DNA of 30,419 nt from Ophiocordyceps camponoti-saundersi (nom. inval.) (GCA_003339415.1 PDHQ01000371.1:1-30419); one strand, 5' to 3'. Positions 12,230-23,018 are shown, numbered from the stretch's first letter. Notes: generated by a model not told the origin, from the letters alone. A program made the numbers and translations.

Positions 12230-14775
12230 TATAAGAGGCCTCTTTTATTCGTAGCCGGTATCTTAAATAATATTAGAGAGCTAGATCGTTATAAGCTTAG
12301 CGGGCGTTAGGGCTATAAATTCGGCCTCTATATTACTTATTATAACGATAGTTTAATACTTCGAACGCTATATAATAGGACCGCTAGCGAGAAATACGAT
12401 AAACCCGGCTATTAAGGCGTAAGTTACCTAATTATCTATAAACGATATATTAGAGTATATACGAAGCTAAAGGTCTTTATTATATACCGCTCCTCTAAGT
12501 ATAATACTAAGAGACGGCGTGCCGCGTAGATAGCGGAAAAGGTACTTTATTATAGCTAGATAAGCGTAAGTTAGATAGGAATTTACTTCTAATAGCTTCT
12601 TAACGCTATATATAATATTAGGCCTTATACTTAAAGCTAGCTAATTTAAGCTACCTATTTATTTCTACTATATCGTAGCCTTTATTATAATCTTAGCCTT
12701 TTTCTAATTATAAGGAATTATATACTTTATCGGCTACGGCGTCTTTATAAGCTTTAAATCGTCGGTATTAAATAGCTCGAGAATCTTACGAGCGAAGGAG
12801 GTTTAATATACTTAAATAGTTCGGGCCTAATAGTTACGATCGAACTCTAAGCTAAGGAATTCTTAAGGTTTACTAAGGTATTTAACTTCGTATAATTTAT
12901 TAAGAATTACGGCCTTATTATTAATTTATACTTATATCGGTATTATAAGGAGGATATTATTTATATAAAGAACGAGGAGGCTACTATTAGCGTAGCGATA
13001 AAGGTATAACTCGGAGTTAAGTTATTTAAATCCGCGATTAGCTAGATTTTTAGCTATACGCTTAAACTACTAGCGCGGCGAAGCTTAATAGCTATAAAAG
13101 GCCCTTTTTAGTCGGCAAACGCGGCCTAACTTATCCTTAAAGCTATAAAGTTATTCGACGAAGATATCTTTATCTAATTTAGCGTTAATAAAGGTATTTA
13201 CGATATTAAACTTTACCTATTTAAGGTTTTATATTATAATAAAGGTAAGGAAGATCCGTACGGATAACTAATACGCTATAATAATATATAAGTTCTCGAT
13301 AAGTCGATTTATAAGATCGCGATCTCCGCGAATAACTTAGCGGGCCTTCGCTATCGGATCTGCGCTTTTAATTAGCTTCTCTATAAATACCTAACGCCTT
13401 AGAAAGGTTCTAATATCGTAAGGCTTAGGAATAAGCTCCTAAGCGCCCTTCTAATATAGCTTATCGAGTTCTTTCTTTATCGCGGGCACCTAACGTTTAT
13501 TAAATTTAAGTAGCTTCTTTATAGTATAATAATTACTTAAGGTATAACTTATAAAGGTTTCCGTAGCTAAAGCTAAGAGAATTATTATAAGCGCTTAATC
13601 GATATATTCGTTTTTATCGGCGAAGGAAATATATAGCGAAGAGAGTTTAAGAACGCTAGCTAAATTAGCTTATATAAGCCTCTTCGAATATCTTATTAGC
13701 TTAGTATTATAGATCTCCTCCGTTAAATAACGCTTACGGTATTATTATATTAATTCTATTAAGGTAGAAAATAAAGTTAACGCCTTACGCTCGCGTAAAT
13801 ATTAAAAAGGTTATTCTTTAAGTATTAGGTTAGTCGGCTAAAGGTTCTATAAGTTACTAGCTAATTTATTAAGATTATTACGATTATTAGTATCGTAAAC
13901 CTAGCCGCTAGAAAGATTTAAGGTTATAGGCGCTATCGGTAGTAATTATACCTCTTTATTAATTTCCTTAATTAATCGAAGAAGCGTATTCCTTTCGAAA
14001 AATAGGCGCGGTACCTCTTTACCTTAATAAGGCGTAGGATTCGGTAAGAGAAGGTACGAAGAGTTTCCTTCGGGCGTTTTAAAACGCTTTTTTAATAGCC
14101 TTATAAATTCCTCTTAAATATTCGAATTCGATATATCTAATAATCCGGCTATAGTAGTTAAATATTTCCTTAATTATTTTTTAATACTTAATATATTAAA
14201 AGACTATAAAATGTTAATACCGCTAGTTTAGCTATAGGAAGTTTTCTCTTTCTCCTTATAAGGAAGAATAATAAGTTTAAATTCGATAATTTTACCTTTT
14301 TCTTCTAAATAAGCCTTAAATTTAACTAATAGGTCCTTTTTAATAGTAGAAGCCCCGGCACGATTAATAAAGCGTATATCTTATACTTAAATAACGATTC
14401 CTTAATTAGGAAGCTATATCTTAAAAATATAGCTATATAGGCCCTTAATACTAATAAGATTACCTTTCTAAGCTCGAGGAGCTATTTTCTCTAATTTTAC
14501 GATTTTCTCTTTTAGCTTTATTACGTATACTATATAGCCCTAAGCGTATAGGTAGCTAATATTATATTTATAGGGCAGATTAAGCGTCTTTATAACCTTC
14601 TCGAGAAGGCTCTCTTTACTTTTCGTAAGTAGCAAATTTATAATATACGCTACTATTAATATATAATACGGCTAAAAAGTTACGGGAAGCTATATATATA
14701 GATAAATAGCTCTTACTATTATTAAAAGCGTTCTGCTAGCTCTCTCTATAAGACCGTTTTATTAAAAGTTATATA
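12230..14775 (-). pseudogene. copia pol remnant (integrase end, RT, RNase H)
   Basis: Minus-strand translation through stops shows three anchors. At about 14729-14770 the string stop-NGLIERASRTLL corresponds to the copia integrase core end (QNGxxERxxRTL). At 12946-12966 YINNILL corresponds to the reverse transcriptase YVDD box, with both aspartates turned to asparagine (GAY to AAY). At about 12310-12430 SGPII-stop-RSK and IEAEFIALT correspond to copia RNase H (SWRSKRQ...TEAEY). Loss of the RT aspartates alone would abolish activity. Lesions match G-to-A/C-to-T RIP changes. Confidence 0.88.
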
Positions 14776-16880
14776 GGGTTAAATAACGTAGAATAAATCT
14801 ATCCTAAAGAGCCTAGGCCTTAATTACCTCGCTCTTAAACTCCTATATATTATCGAAAGCTATTATAGCTATAGGAATTCCTTTAGAAGAGGTATTAACC
14901 TATCTTTTCTATTTACGAAAAAGCTTAAAAGCCTAACCTTTTAAGTTAGCAGCTATCGTCTAGTAAAATCTTATAAAGGCGTTAATTTTATATAGAGAAT
15001 AATAGGCGCCGCCTATTCCTAGTAAGTTATATTTAATAATATCCTAAAAAATAATATTAAGGAACCTCGTAGGCCTTACTAGTAAATCCCTACTAATTAT
15101 AATATTAGCTTTAGCAAATTAATAAGCCTCGTACGAGAAGCTTTTAATAATATTTTTATCGATTAGAATCCCTACTTTCTAATAGGCTAAGGTTACCTTC
15201 TTTTTACCGGCGTATATAAAGCGCTCGTATATAATAGTAAAATTAGCTTTTAAGCCCTTCCTTAGCGATTTATACGGTAAAGTAGTAAATACCTCGATTA
15301 CGGTTTAATCGCTACTTATAGCGGTAGTATAAATAACTTAAAGTTAATCGTTAAGATAGTAAATACGCTTTTTAGTACCTTTTTTAATAAGGAAATTCGT
15401 TTTAAGGTTAGCGATAACGCCCTTTTCTTTTAGAACGCTTATATTTATTAAATTCGCTTAAATATTAAGGTAATAAAAAGCTTACGATAAAATTATCGAA
15501 TTACTATTAAGTAAGTTTATCTTAACTTTACCCTCTCCCTAAAGCTATAGATCTCCGCTATTAGTAGCGCGGAAAAAGTTAATTATAGTATTCTTATAAA
15601 TCTTAATAAACTATTTTAAGTTATTAAATATATAGCCTCTAGCTTTAAAATCGTATATAATATTATCTTAAGTAACGCTAAGGCTAGTAGCTATAAGTTC
15701 GTACGTTTATTTAGCTTTTATAATAGCTTCTAATATTATAATTTATTTCTATTAATATTAATCTCTTAAGGGTAAGTATAGCTTTAGATATAACCTTTAG
15801 TAATTTTCTTCCTTATAAAGCTTACTACTCTTAGGAATAAAGTATCCGTAATTAAGATATTATCTTTTCTAGCTTTCTTAAGCGGGAGAAAAGGCTTTGC
15901 TATTATAATTTCCGCGGCTATAGCCTTTACCGCGGCTTTAACCTCTTCCTCGGCCGTTATCTTATTTTTTATCTTACTTTTTCGTATTCTAATTTACGGA
16001 AAAAGTATCTTTCTTCTTATTATCGATAAGCTTAGCGTAATTCTAAAAGAAACTTAAAACCTTATCTTTTATTAGGGGCTTCTATTTAGCTAGCTTATAT
16101 ATCTAATCTTTATATTAGGAAAATATAACGGTTTTAATAATATTAATTATAGCGCTAATAAACTATTCCTCGTAAGGTTTTTTTATTATAATATAAAGTT
16201 AATTTTATAGGAGATTAAAATATTTTATAAAAATATTAAATATTATAAAATTCTCCGCCTTTATAATATATATTTTTTTTATAATTAATAAGAAAGTAAC
16301 TCTTAGAGCTATATTATATTTTTTCTTAACGGCTATAAAAGTTTAATATACTAATTAATTCGAATTCTAGCCGCTATCGCGAATTCCGAGGATTATTATA
16401 AGCTCGTAATAATATATAATAAAATAATAGTAATAGATTTCCTTATCTTATTATTTCTCTATAGCCTCGATATTCCTATTTATAAGTTTACCGCTATTAG
16501 GCTTATTAATATACCGAAATAGTCGAAATTATTTAATCGCTATTCTAATTAATATCTCTTAATATTACTAATTCTCTTAGCTTTTTAGCTTCTCTATACT
16601 TATTAAGATTACTCCTATTTTTATATTTTTTAATAAGGTTATCGTAACCTTTTTTTATAGCCTAAATAAGCTCCTTATTACTTAAATAAGTAGTATTTTC
16701 TTTAGTAAAGCTTATCTTAGCTTTTCTTAGCTAAAATAGTTTTCTATAAACTAAGTTAAGTATATTACTTACTTAAAATAGTAGCGTTAGTAATATAATA
16801 ATATTTACTATAGCTAAGCGGATCCTAAATAGGATCTCTTATAAGGAATATCGATTATTATCGTAAAAAACGCGTAATTT

Positions 16881-16900
16881 AGCGCGACGGGCGTATAACC
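16881..16900 (-). other. primer-binding site, initiator tRNA-Met fragment type
   Basis: The plus strand reads AGCGCGACGGGCGTATAACC directly against the right LTR. This resembles the D-stem/anticodon-loop part of eukaryotic initiator tRNA-Met (GCGCG..GGGCTCATAACC) rather than a tRNA 3' end. Copia-type elements are known to prime from such an internal iMet fragment. The comparison is from memory of yeast and Neurospora iMet. The CAT to TAT change at the anticodon would be RIP. Confidence 0.65.
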
Positions 16901-17065
16901 TATTAAGGCACGTACTCTATTATAGATCAGGCAGTAATATTACTAATACTAAGTCTAACTCTAGTAGCCCCTCTATACTAATTTAGTATATCTAATATAC
17001 TGACCTGACCGGGCTTAAGCCCTGAGTGGGGCATAGCCTAGACATAGGGTATGTCACACATAATA
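16901..17065 (-). repeat. right LTR (element 5' LTR)
   Basis: 165 bp, the same length as the left copy. The half next to the internal region is RIP-mutated (for example CTATTATAG versus CTGTTATAG). The outer half is nearly intact (CTGACCTGACCGGG, GTCACACA) and regains CA and TG dinucleotides. The RIP tract therefore ends near the middle of this LTR. Confidence 0.93.
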
Positions 17066-17070
17066 GATAT
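17066..17070. other. right target-site duplication of the copia element
   Basis: GATAT, identical to 11747-11751. Confidence 0.85.
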
Positions 17071-17488
17071 ATCATATGTATATATGAATATATGTATGTA
17101 CGCCCGTATGCTTGCTTGCTTGCTTGCTTGCATACCTACACATGTATGTATGTGTATGTATGTGTATGTATGTATATACATATATCTCGTCTTGACACAG
17201 ACGGCGCACATCCCAGCCACCGTGCATCAAAGACGCCTCCCTCCTCCTCCCCATCGTCCTCCTTGACGGCCGTAAGCACAGTACTCCCCGTCCGGAAACA
17301 AATGCCCGCCTCCGCTCCGCAGCAGGCCAGACCGTGCCATGCCATGCCATGCCATGCCATGCCAAGACGAGCCAAGCCAAGCCAGTCCAGTCCAGCCCGG
17401 CCCGGCCCAGCCCAGCCCAGCCCAAGTCCAGGGCAAGGGGGGGGGAGAAGGGGCAAGGGGAACGAAGGAAAGAAACCAAAAAAAAAAA
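17071..17488. other. spacer between copia element and gcs1 3' end
   Basis: Contains a (CTTG)n run near 17109-17131, a TGTATGTA-rich stretch to about 17185, a pentanucleotide array and G- and A-runs. It probably includes the gcs1 3' UTR. No gene seen. Confidence 0.6.
17336..17435. repeat. phase-locked degenerate pentanucleotide array
   Basis: Twenty consecutive 5-bp units stay in register: GCCAT x5, then GCCAA, GACGA, GCCAA x2, GCCAG, TCCAG x2, CCCGG x2, CCCAG x3, CCCAA, GTCCA, GGGCA. The unit changes stepwise along the array while the 5-bp phase is kept. Confidence 0.85.
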
Positions 17489-19945
17489 TCACACCATCAC
17501 ATCGACGCCCGCCGCCGCTGCCGCAGCCGCCGCCGTCCCGTTGGCCCCGACTCGCTTGGAAGCGCCCCGAGACCGCCCCAGCAGCCTCGACAGGCCATGC
17601 ACCGCAAGCCCCTCAAAGTCGCGCCCCTCGGCCTCGCACTCGCCCACCGCGATGACCGCCCCGATCAGGTCGTGCGCCACCGCCTCGCTCACCACGCTGT
17701 CGTTCCGGTACCCGCGGTGCGCCGCCACAAAGTTGCGGATCCACCGCGCCGTCGTCTCCAGCTCGCCGCTCGCCCGCTTGCTGACGAGCCCGAGGTACAT
17801 GGCCAGCTGACAGCGCGTCTCCACGTCGACGTTGACGCTGTCCAGGTAACTCTCCACCAGCGGTATCAGGCCCGGAAACCCTGCCGACGACCCGTTGATG
17901 ATCTCGTCCGCCGTCATCTCCTCGTACTCCTCCTCCACCGGGCCCCGTCCTCTTCGCGGCGATCCGGTCCTGCTGCTGCTCGACCCGTCCTCGTCCGCGC
18001 GCGACGCCCCTCGCGCCGGCAACGGGTTCTTGCGAAAGAAGAAGCGCTGCCCGAGCACCGCGTCCCGCGCGTGCGCTCGCTCCATGTTCTCGTCCACCTT
18101 GGCGATGGGTATGTATAGATTGAGGTCGAACGACAAGATGGCCCGCGTCACTAGCACCATGAAGACGGAAAAAGCCGCGTTCTCAAAGTCCGTCACCTGA
18201 ATCTCCATCGAACGGAACTCGACCCGCCAGCCAATGTTGTTGCTGTTGTCTGCCGGCGGCGGCTTGAACCGCATGTGCTGCCAGTTGGTCGACTGCAGGT
18301 TCTCGAAGTGGTCCGTCTTGTTCAGGTCCAGCTCGCGCAGGTCTTCCTCGAAAACGACGATTGGGTCTCGTATGAACAGGTGGGCAAAGTGCGTCGCCAG
18401 CCTGTCGTCCATCCCACCGTTCACCAGCCTTGCCTTGATGTCCGGGTCGATGACGAGGTTCGGGTCCAGATACTCGTCGCGTAGCCTGGCGTCGGTCGAG
18501 ATGTAGGTCGAGTTGGAGGCATAGCGCGACTTCGGGATGCGCCATCGATCATTGCGTAGCGGCTGTTCCTCCCAAAACCCCCTTGGCTGTCAGAACCAGC
18601 AGCAGTCAAATCAGGCGCGCCTCGGGATCCAGCTACTCGCCTTTTCACCCATCTCCTCCGGCGTCCTGCAGTCGACCGAGCGACTGATCTGGTTCCAACG
18701 CACGTCCGTGTCGGCGAGGAAGCCCTTGTAGATGGGCGTCGCGGCCGTCAGGGCCAGCATAATGGGGCCGAGCGGGCTCAGCTGGTCGTACATCTGCCGG
18801 CCCTCGGTGATGTTCTTGGCCTGGAAGGTAATCTGGAGACAGCAGCTGCCCATGCCAAAGGCCATGGCGTCCATGTGGATGTAATCGTCGGGAGCGGCAC
18901 CGTTGCGCACGTCATCGTCCTCGGGCCAGTTGTGCAGATCGTAGTCGACCGTCGGATCTTTCCATGGCCTCGGCGTCTGGCTGTCGTGAAAGACGGGCAC
19001 GTTGACCTGGACCTTGCGGCCACGACGGGAACGGATATTGGCCGCTAGGGTTGGGAAGCGGATGTGAGGGTTGGCGATCTCGTCCGGCACGAACTGAGAC
19101 CGCAACCGCGGGCCAGAGGGCGGGTAGTAGGGGACCGTAAACTGGCCGGGGCAGCCGAGGCGGGGAAAGGTGGTTAGGGTGATGGGGTACTCGCCGGATC
19201 GCATGTGGTCCTTGGCGATACGACGCCTCAGCTTCATGTCAGGCTCGACGTCGAGGAGCTCCTTGAAGCCAATACCCCACGGCTTGCCGGGTGTGGCCTC
19301 GAGCATGAAGCGGCCGAACTCGGGGTGGAAGACGGGCAATGGGTTGTCCCTGTCGCGTTGTCGGTACAGCGTACTCGTCAGTCCTCTTTCTCCTGTATTT
19401 TCCAGTCCTCCTCCTCCTCCTCCCCTCTCGCTCAGTTTTTCCTCCGTGCCAACTAGCTCTCCTTTCCTTCATCTGGCCCTTGTCTCCTCACCTCGCAGGC
19501 CTCGGTATAGGCTCATCGTCGATGTGGTTGGCCCCGCCTCCGTTGCGGGCCAGGTGCTCGTCCGCAGCCAGCGCATCGAGAATCTCGGCCTGACGAAGCG
19601 AAAGGAGAACCTTTTCGTCATCGGCGCTGTAATTGACGACCAGGTATTCAACCTCGTCGCCCCATAGCATGGCATCACGCTCCTTTCCCTTGGCCTTGTT
19701 CCAGATCTCGAGCAGTTGCTTCGGGACATTCTGTCAGCGACGAGCATACATACACACGCATGATACACACAGGCAAGCGTACCTGAATGCCCCAATCGCG
19801 AACCTGATGAGCCCTCTCCCGCGCCTGAGGCCACTCAAGAGCCGTGCCCAGCGCCCTTTACCCTCCCCCCCTTCCCGGTCAGTCCCCGATGCTCTCGCGT
19901 AGCGACGTAGGTACTCGGCAAAACCGGTACTTACAAGAGACCCAT
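17489..19945 (-). CDS. gcs1: glutamate-cysteine ligase (gamma-glutamylcysteine synthetase)
   Basis: Catalyses ATP-dependent joining of glutamate and cysteine, the first and rate-limiting step of glutathione synthesis, in the cytosol. Exons (minus): 19945-19935, 19855-19783, 19730-19492, 19349-18641, 18586-17489; 709 aa, near the family's usual length. Landmarks are LWGDEVEYLVV (about 50-60), VFHPEFGRFMLEATPG (114-129), IRSRRGRKV (about 213-221), and HMDAMAFGMGSCCLQITFQ (about 266-284), which includes the conserved MGxCCLQxTFQ. The first coding exon is only 11 nt (MGLL-), then ALGTALEWPQA. Intron 4 (18640-18587) begins GC (AAG|GCGAGT), the only site that preserves frame. A Ser/Arg-rich insert near the DEDGSSSSRTG segment and an alanine run before the C-terminus (AAAAAAAAGVDVMV) look lineage-specific. 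Confidence 0.95.
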
Positions 19946-20181
19946 TGAACGGATGGAGATCGGCTCTCGACGTCACACAGAATCCAGTCTCAAAAACTCA
20001 GCCTCGAGACAGGCTGCTGCTGCACACGAAGAAGAGAAAAAGAGAGATGGAAATCGCCTTTTTTTTTCTCTCTTTCCCCATTTAAGTACATGATTGGGTA
20101 CCGAGAGCTGCGTCGAGATGGAGAAGCTCGCTGCTTAGAAATCCGACGTCGCTGCCCGCGGTATGCATGCATATACTCTCG

Positions 20182-20188
20182 TGACTAA
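20182..20188 (-). promoter_or_regulatory. Yap1-like response element, TTAGTCA in gcs1 sense
   Basis: TGACTAA on the plus strand, 237 bp upstream of the gcs1 start. TTAGTCA is the Yap1 site reported for yeast GSH1, so oxidative-stress control by an AP-1-type factor is plausible. The site is short, so chance occurrence cannot be excluded. Confidence 0.45.
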
Positions 20189-20262
20189 CGACTTGAGTAT
20201 TGAAGCCTCCACCGTAAACTGTTAAAGTTTGCTGTAACTGCTGCGGAGAAACGGAAAGGCCA

Positions 20263-20269
20263 TTAGTAA
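20263..20269. promoter_or_regulatory. second Yap1-like element, TTAGTAA
   Basis: TTAGTAA (TTACTAA on the other strand), a known Yap1/AP-1 half-site variant, about 318 bp upstream of gcs1 and 80 bp from the first site. Two sites this close make the assignment more credible than either alone. Confidence 0.4.
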
Positions 20270-20448
20270 GCATGCACTTAAACCGACGTTGGAGGAACGG
20301 TAATCCACGCCTTTAACATTAAACCTCTCTCACAAGCACTTGTACTCGCTTGGCGACGGAGTCACATGTGTAACTACAGCAAACAAAACATGCTTTCTCT
20401 CTCTCTCTCCCCCTCTTTCTTTTCACAAACCCCATTTTTTTTTCTATT

Positions 20449-20468
20449 ACACCGCATCGATGCGGTGT
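20449..20468. promoter_or_regulatory. perfect 20-bp palindrome in the gcs1/igo1 promoter
   Basis: ACACCGCATCGATGCGGTGT is identical to its reverse complement. It lies 504 bp upstream of gcs1 and 351 bp upstream of igo1. It could bind a dimeric regulator; no known site is recognised. Confidence 0.6.
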
Positions 20469-20818
20469 GCTCCTTTTCTCCGCGCCGGTTGTGCAAGTAG
20501 TACCGGAAAGCAAGAGGTCTCGGCCCAGGTCCGGACCCCTATTACCTAAGCAAATATACCGGCAGGGAGAAGGGGGAAAAAGCATCAAGTGACTCGCAGC
20601 GGACGCCACCATGCGCCCCGCCACTGACTGACAACTACCACATACAGGTAACCTCTTCTCTCTATCTCACTCCTCCAATCTCCATTCAACATCACTGCCA
20701 CTGTTCGGGAGAAGACGATTCCCGCCATAGCTCTGTCCGCGCGTCTTCCAAGCTTCGAAACCGCAACGTTTACTTTGAAGGCTCGGGTCCCACCCCCGGT
20801 CCCATCTCGCAATCAACC

Positions 20819-21338
20819 ATGAACCCCCATCAGAAGAACAAAGTCGACGTCAACGTGAGTTAACAGCCCTCCCATCTCTTCTCATCCCACCGCGCTCGGC
20901 ATCACTTCAGCGCACCGGCTAACATGTGCCTCCCTCTCCCGTCTCTAGTCGCTATCACCCGAGGAACAGCGTCTCTTCCGCCTCTACGGCAAGCTCCCCT
21001 CCCGCTCCGATCACTTCGCCAAGCACCTCAAGGATCGCAAGTACTTCGACTCGGGCGACTACGCAATGTCAAAAGCCGGCAAAGGCGACGGCGTCGATGC
21101 CGGCGCCGTCGGCTCTCAGCATCCCGTCCCCGAGAATATCCCCCACCTGTCGTCCCCCATCAACGGCGGCGCCTCCGTCCCCAAGCACACCCATGGCTCC
21201 GGCGCCCAGGCCGGGAGCCCTGTCAAGGAGAGCAGCTTCCTCCACCGGGAGACCACCGCCGACGGGAACGACTCGACTGCTGCCTCTAACAAGGACAAGG
21301 GAGAGGCCGCGACTGACAGCATTCCAATCCGGAGTTAG
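20819..21338 (+). CDS. igo1: Igo1-type endosulfine/ARPP-19 family protein
   Basis: Exons 20819-20854 and 20949-21338 (phase 0) give 141 aa. Exon 1 encodes MNPHQKNKVDVN. The intron has a CTAAC branch site. The core has SLSPEEQRLFRLYGKLPSR followed by KYFDSGDYAMSKA; the FDSGDY motif carries the serine phosphorylated by Greatwall/Rim15 kinases. Phosphorylated family members inhibit PP2A-B55 and, in yeast, protect mRNAs on entry to quiescence. The long Ser/Gly/Pro-rich C-terminal part is typical of filamentous fungi and likely disordered. Confidence 0.93.
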
Positions 21339-21872
21339 GATGATGTCATGCCGCGGGGAAAGCCATTCATCACACGATTTTCTACTGTCATGCCACTTTC
21401 ATTTGTCGGGCTTGCTCACGTTGGCGTTTCACGGTACAGGGGGGTAGGGAAAAGAGAGAAGAACTTCGGAAATCATTGTGGCCCCGTCGGCGACGGCAAA
21501 TCACGCTCTTGATCTTGCGTCTCTGGCCATCCCTTTACCCTTCCTCTCTTGTCAGGATCCCCTATGTATCGGTTTGCCCCTGTCTTGGCTGGTGCTCGCG
21601 ACAGATGATGACGCTGTCTGTCGCAAAGATATATGTATGATTTTGACGGGGCTGAATGGGAATCGGCTTTTCTTTTCGTGGTCTGTGTTCCCCTATAATC
21701 ACGTATTTACGTGATGAGTGTGGGCGGCTCAGAGCATCCGCTCAGGATGCCGGCCGGCCCAAGTCGCGTTTCGCGGCTGAAGTCGTACTTGACGGCTAAA
21801 ATAGTTGAGCCCACGCGGAAGGTTGTAAGCGAGTATTACTCGCCAAGGATTGCCGGACGACGACGCCGCGGA
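21339..21872. other. convergent 3' spacer of igo1 and myg1
   Basis: 534 bp between two convergent stop codons. It holds both 3' UTRs and no gene I can support. The sequence is complex and without repeats. Confidence 0.7.
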
Positions 21873-23018
21873 TTACTCCGCCAGCGCCCTGGCAGCCATC
21901 TCCTTGGCTCCCTCCAATGTGGCGTTTCCACCGATGAAGCCGGAGGCGTGAACGAAGATGCAGCCAGGTATGCCGGTGACATTGCTGAGGTCCTCGTCGC
22001 GCACACCGCGCCAGGCCTCGGGGAGTGGCTTGCGGCTGACGAAGGAGTCCCTTGACTCGGGAACACACTGGATCCGCCACTTGGCCGCCGCATTGGGCTT
22101 CTCGCGGTAAAGGACGTAAAGCACACGGGACTTGGCGGCGGGGTCCTCGAGAGAGAAAAGGTGATCTTTCCAGGGCGGCGAAAGCAAGTCGTCACCGTCA
22201 AAGATGAGTAGGCGCCCTTCAGCATCATGACGGAAGCGGTCGGCGTAGGCGCGTTGGACGATGGAACGGGCGGGGAGCCATGCACCGAGGCAATAGTCCA
22301 GCTCGCGCTCAAACTCCTCGCCGATACGGGCGCTGGCGGCCACGAAGCGATCATCCTCAATCTTCTGCGCGGCTTCGGCGTCGTCGGCGGCCGAGAGGAC
22401 GGTCGGGTCGTTCCACGAAGCGTTGAAGCGCATCACGACGGCGGCGAGACTGAAGCCAGATCGGCTGAAGCGCGGGACGATGGAAGCGGCCTTGAGGGCG
22501 GCAGGATCGTAGACGTCGATGCCGTTGTCATGCGCGTCCAGGGCCTCGATGAAGTCGGCGTAGAACTGACGATGAACAAGACCAACATCATCCTTCTCGT
22601 CACCAGCAGCAGCGACGACACCATCATCGACAGTAATATCATCCTCGACCTCGCGGCCCATCCTACGCGCAACAATCGCCCTGCCGAAATGCAAAAAGAC
22701 CAAACCGGCACTCGAGAGCTTCGTCTCCCGTCCGGGAAAGACCTTGTCGAAAGAGCGCTGATGGTGATCGAAGCGCAAATTTCCGACGTCGTACTCGCCG
22801 CCGACGTCGACGACGGTGTGGCACGTCTTGAGACGGGCCGGATCGCGAGTGCGGACCAGCGTCGCGTTGCTGTACTGCGGGAGCATGCGCAGCATGTGGA
22901 CGGCCAGCGCCTCGTCGGCGTGGAAGTGTCCGTTGTGCGTGCCGATGGTCAGGGGAGTCATCTTGGTTCGTTTGGCTGCAGATTCCGTCATGGTAGCCAG
23001 AAGGCGGCGACAGAGCAT
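21873..23018 (-). CDS. myg1: MYG1 family exonuclease (UPF0160)
   Basis: A single exon of 381 aa from the chosen start MLCRRLLATM. Landmarks are THNGHFHADEALA (27-39), DVGGEYD (71-77), RFDHHQRSF (82-90, the DHH-type metal-binding motif), LSSAGLVF (101-108), DAHDNGID (161-168) and a C-terminal FVHASGFIGGN. The family is a DHH-like 3'-5' RNA exonuclease linked in animals to coordinated nuclear and mitochondrial RNA processing. The first ten residues are hydrophobic/basic and could aid mitochondrial targeting; a start at the internal Met (22991) would give 372 aa lacking it. The open frame extends upstream to 23171, but that part is Arg-rich and unlike the family. Confidence 0.9.
   Translation of the reverse strand: MLCRRLLATMTESAAKRTKMTPLTIGTHNGHFHADEALAVHMLRMLPQYSNATLVRTRDPARLKTCHTVVDVGGEYDVGNLRFDHHQRSFDKVFPGRETKLSSAGLVFLHFGRAIVARRMGREVEDDITVDDGVVAAAGDEKDDVGLVHRQFYADFIEALDAHDNGIDVYDPAALKAASIVPRFSRSGFSLAAVVMRFNASWNDPTVLSAADDAEAAQKIEDDRFVAASARIGEEFERELDYCLGAWLPARSIVQRAYADRFRHDAEGRLLIFDGDDLLSPPWKDHLFSLEDPAAKSRVLYVLYREKPNAAAKWRIQCVPESRDSFVSRKPLPEAWRGVRDEDLSNVTGIPGCIFVHASGFIGGNATLEGAKEMAARALAE

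Larger units (their letters stand above)
11752..17065 (-). mobile_element. complete RIP-inactivated Ty1/copia LTR retrotransposon
   Basis: A 5314-bp element bounded by two 165-bp LTRs and a 5-bp target duplication. Coding sense is on the minus strand: integrase motifs lie at higher coordinates than reverse transcriptase, then RNase H, which is copia order (INT-RT-RH). The primer-binding site is next to the right LTR and the polypurine tract next to the left one, confirming orientation. The interior is AT-rich, almost free of CA/TG, and every reading frame is closed by stops, so the element is dead. Gag should occupy about 15500-16880, but I cannot recognise a zinc knuckle there. Confidence 0.93.
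19946..20818. promoter_or_regulatory. divergent promoter between gcs1 and igo1
   Basis: 873 bp separate the two start codons. It contains two Yap1-like sites, a 20-bp perfect palindrome, CT-rich stretches (20394-20420 and 20655-20675) and an A/T-rich run near 20060. No open reading frame I believe in lies here. It must hold both promoters and leaders. Confidence 0.8.

Noticed and set aside
17026..17655. 209-codon open frame on the plus strand
   Set aside because: Runs through microsatellites and then antisense to gcs1; repeat-driven.
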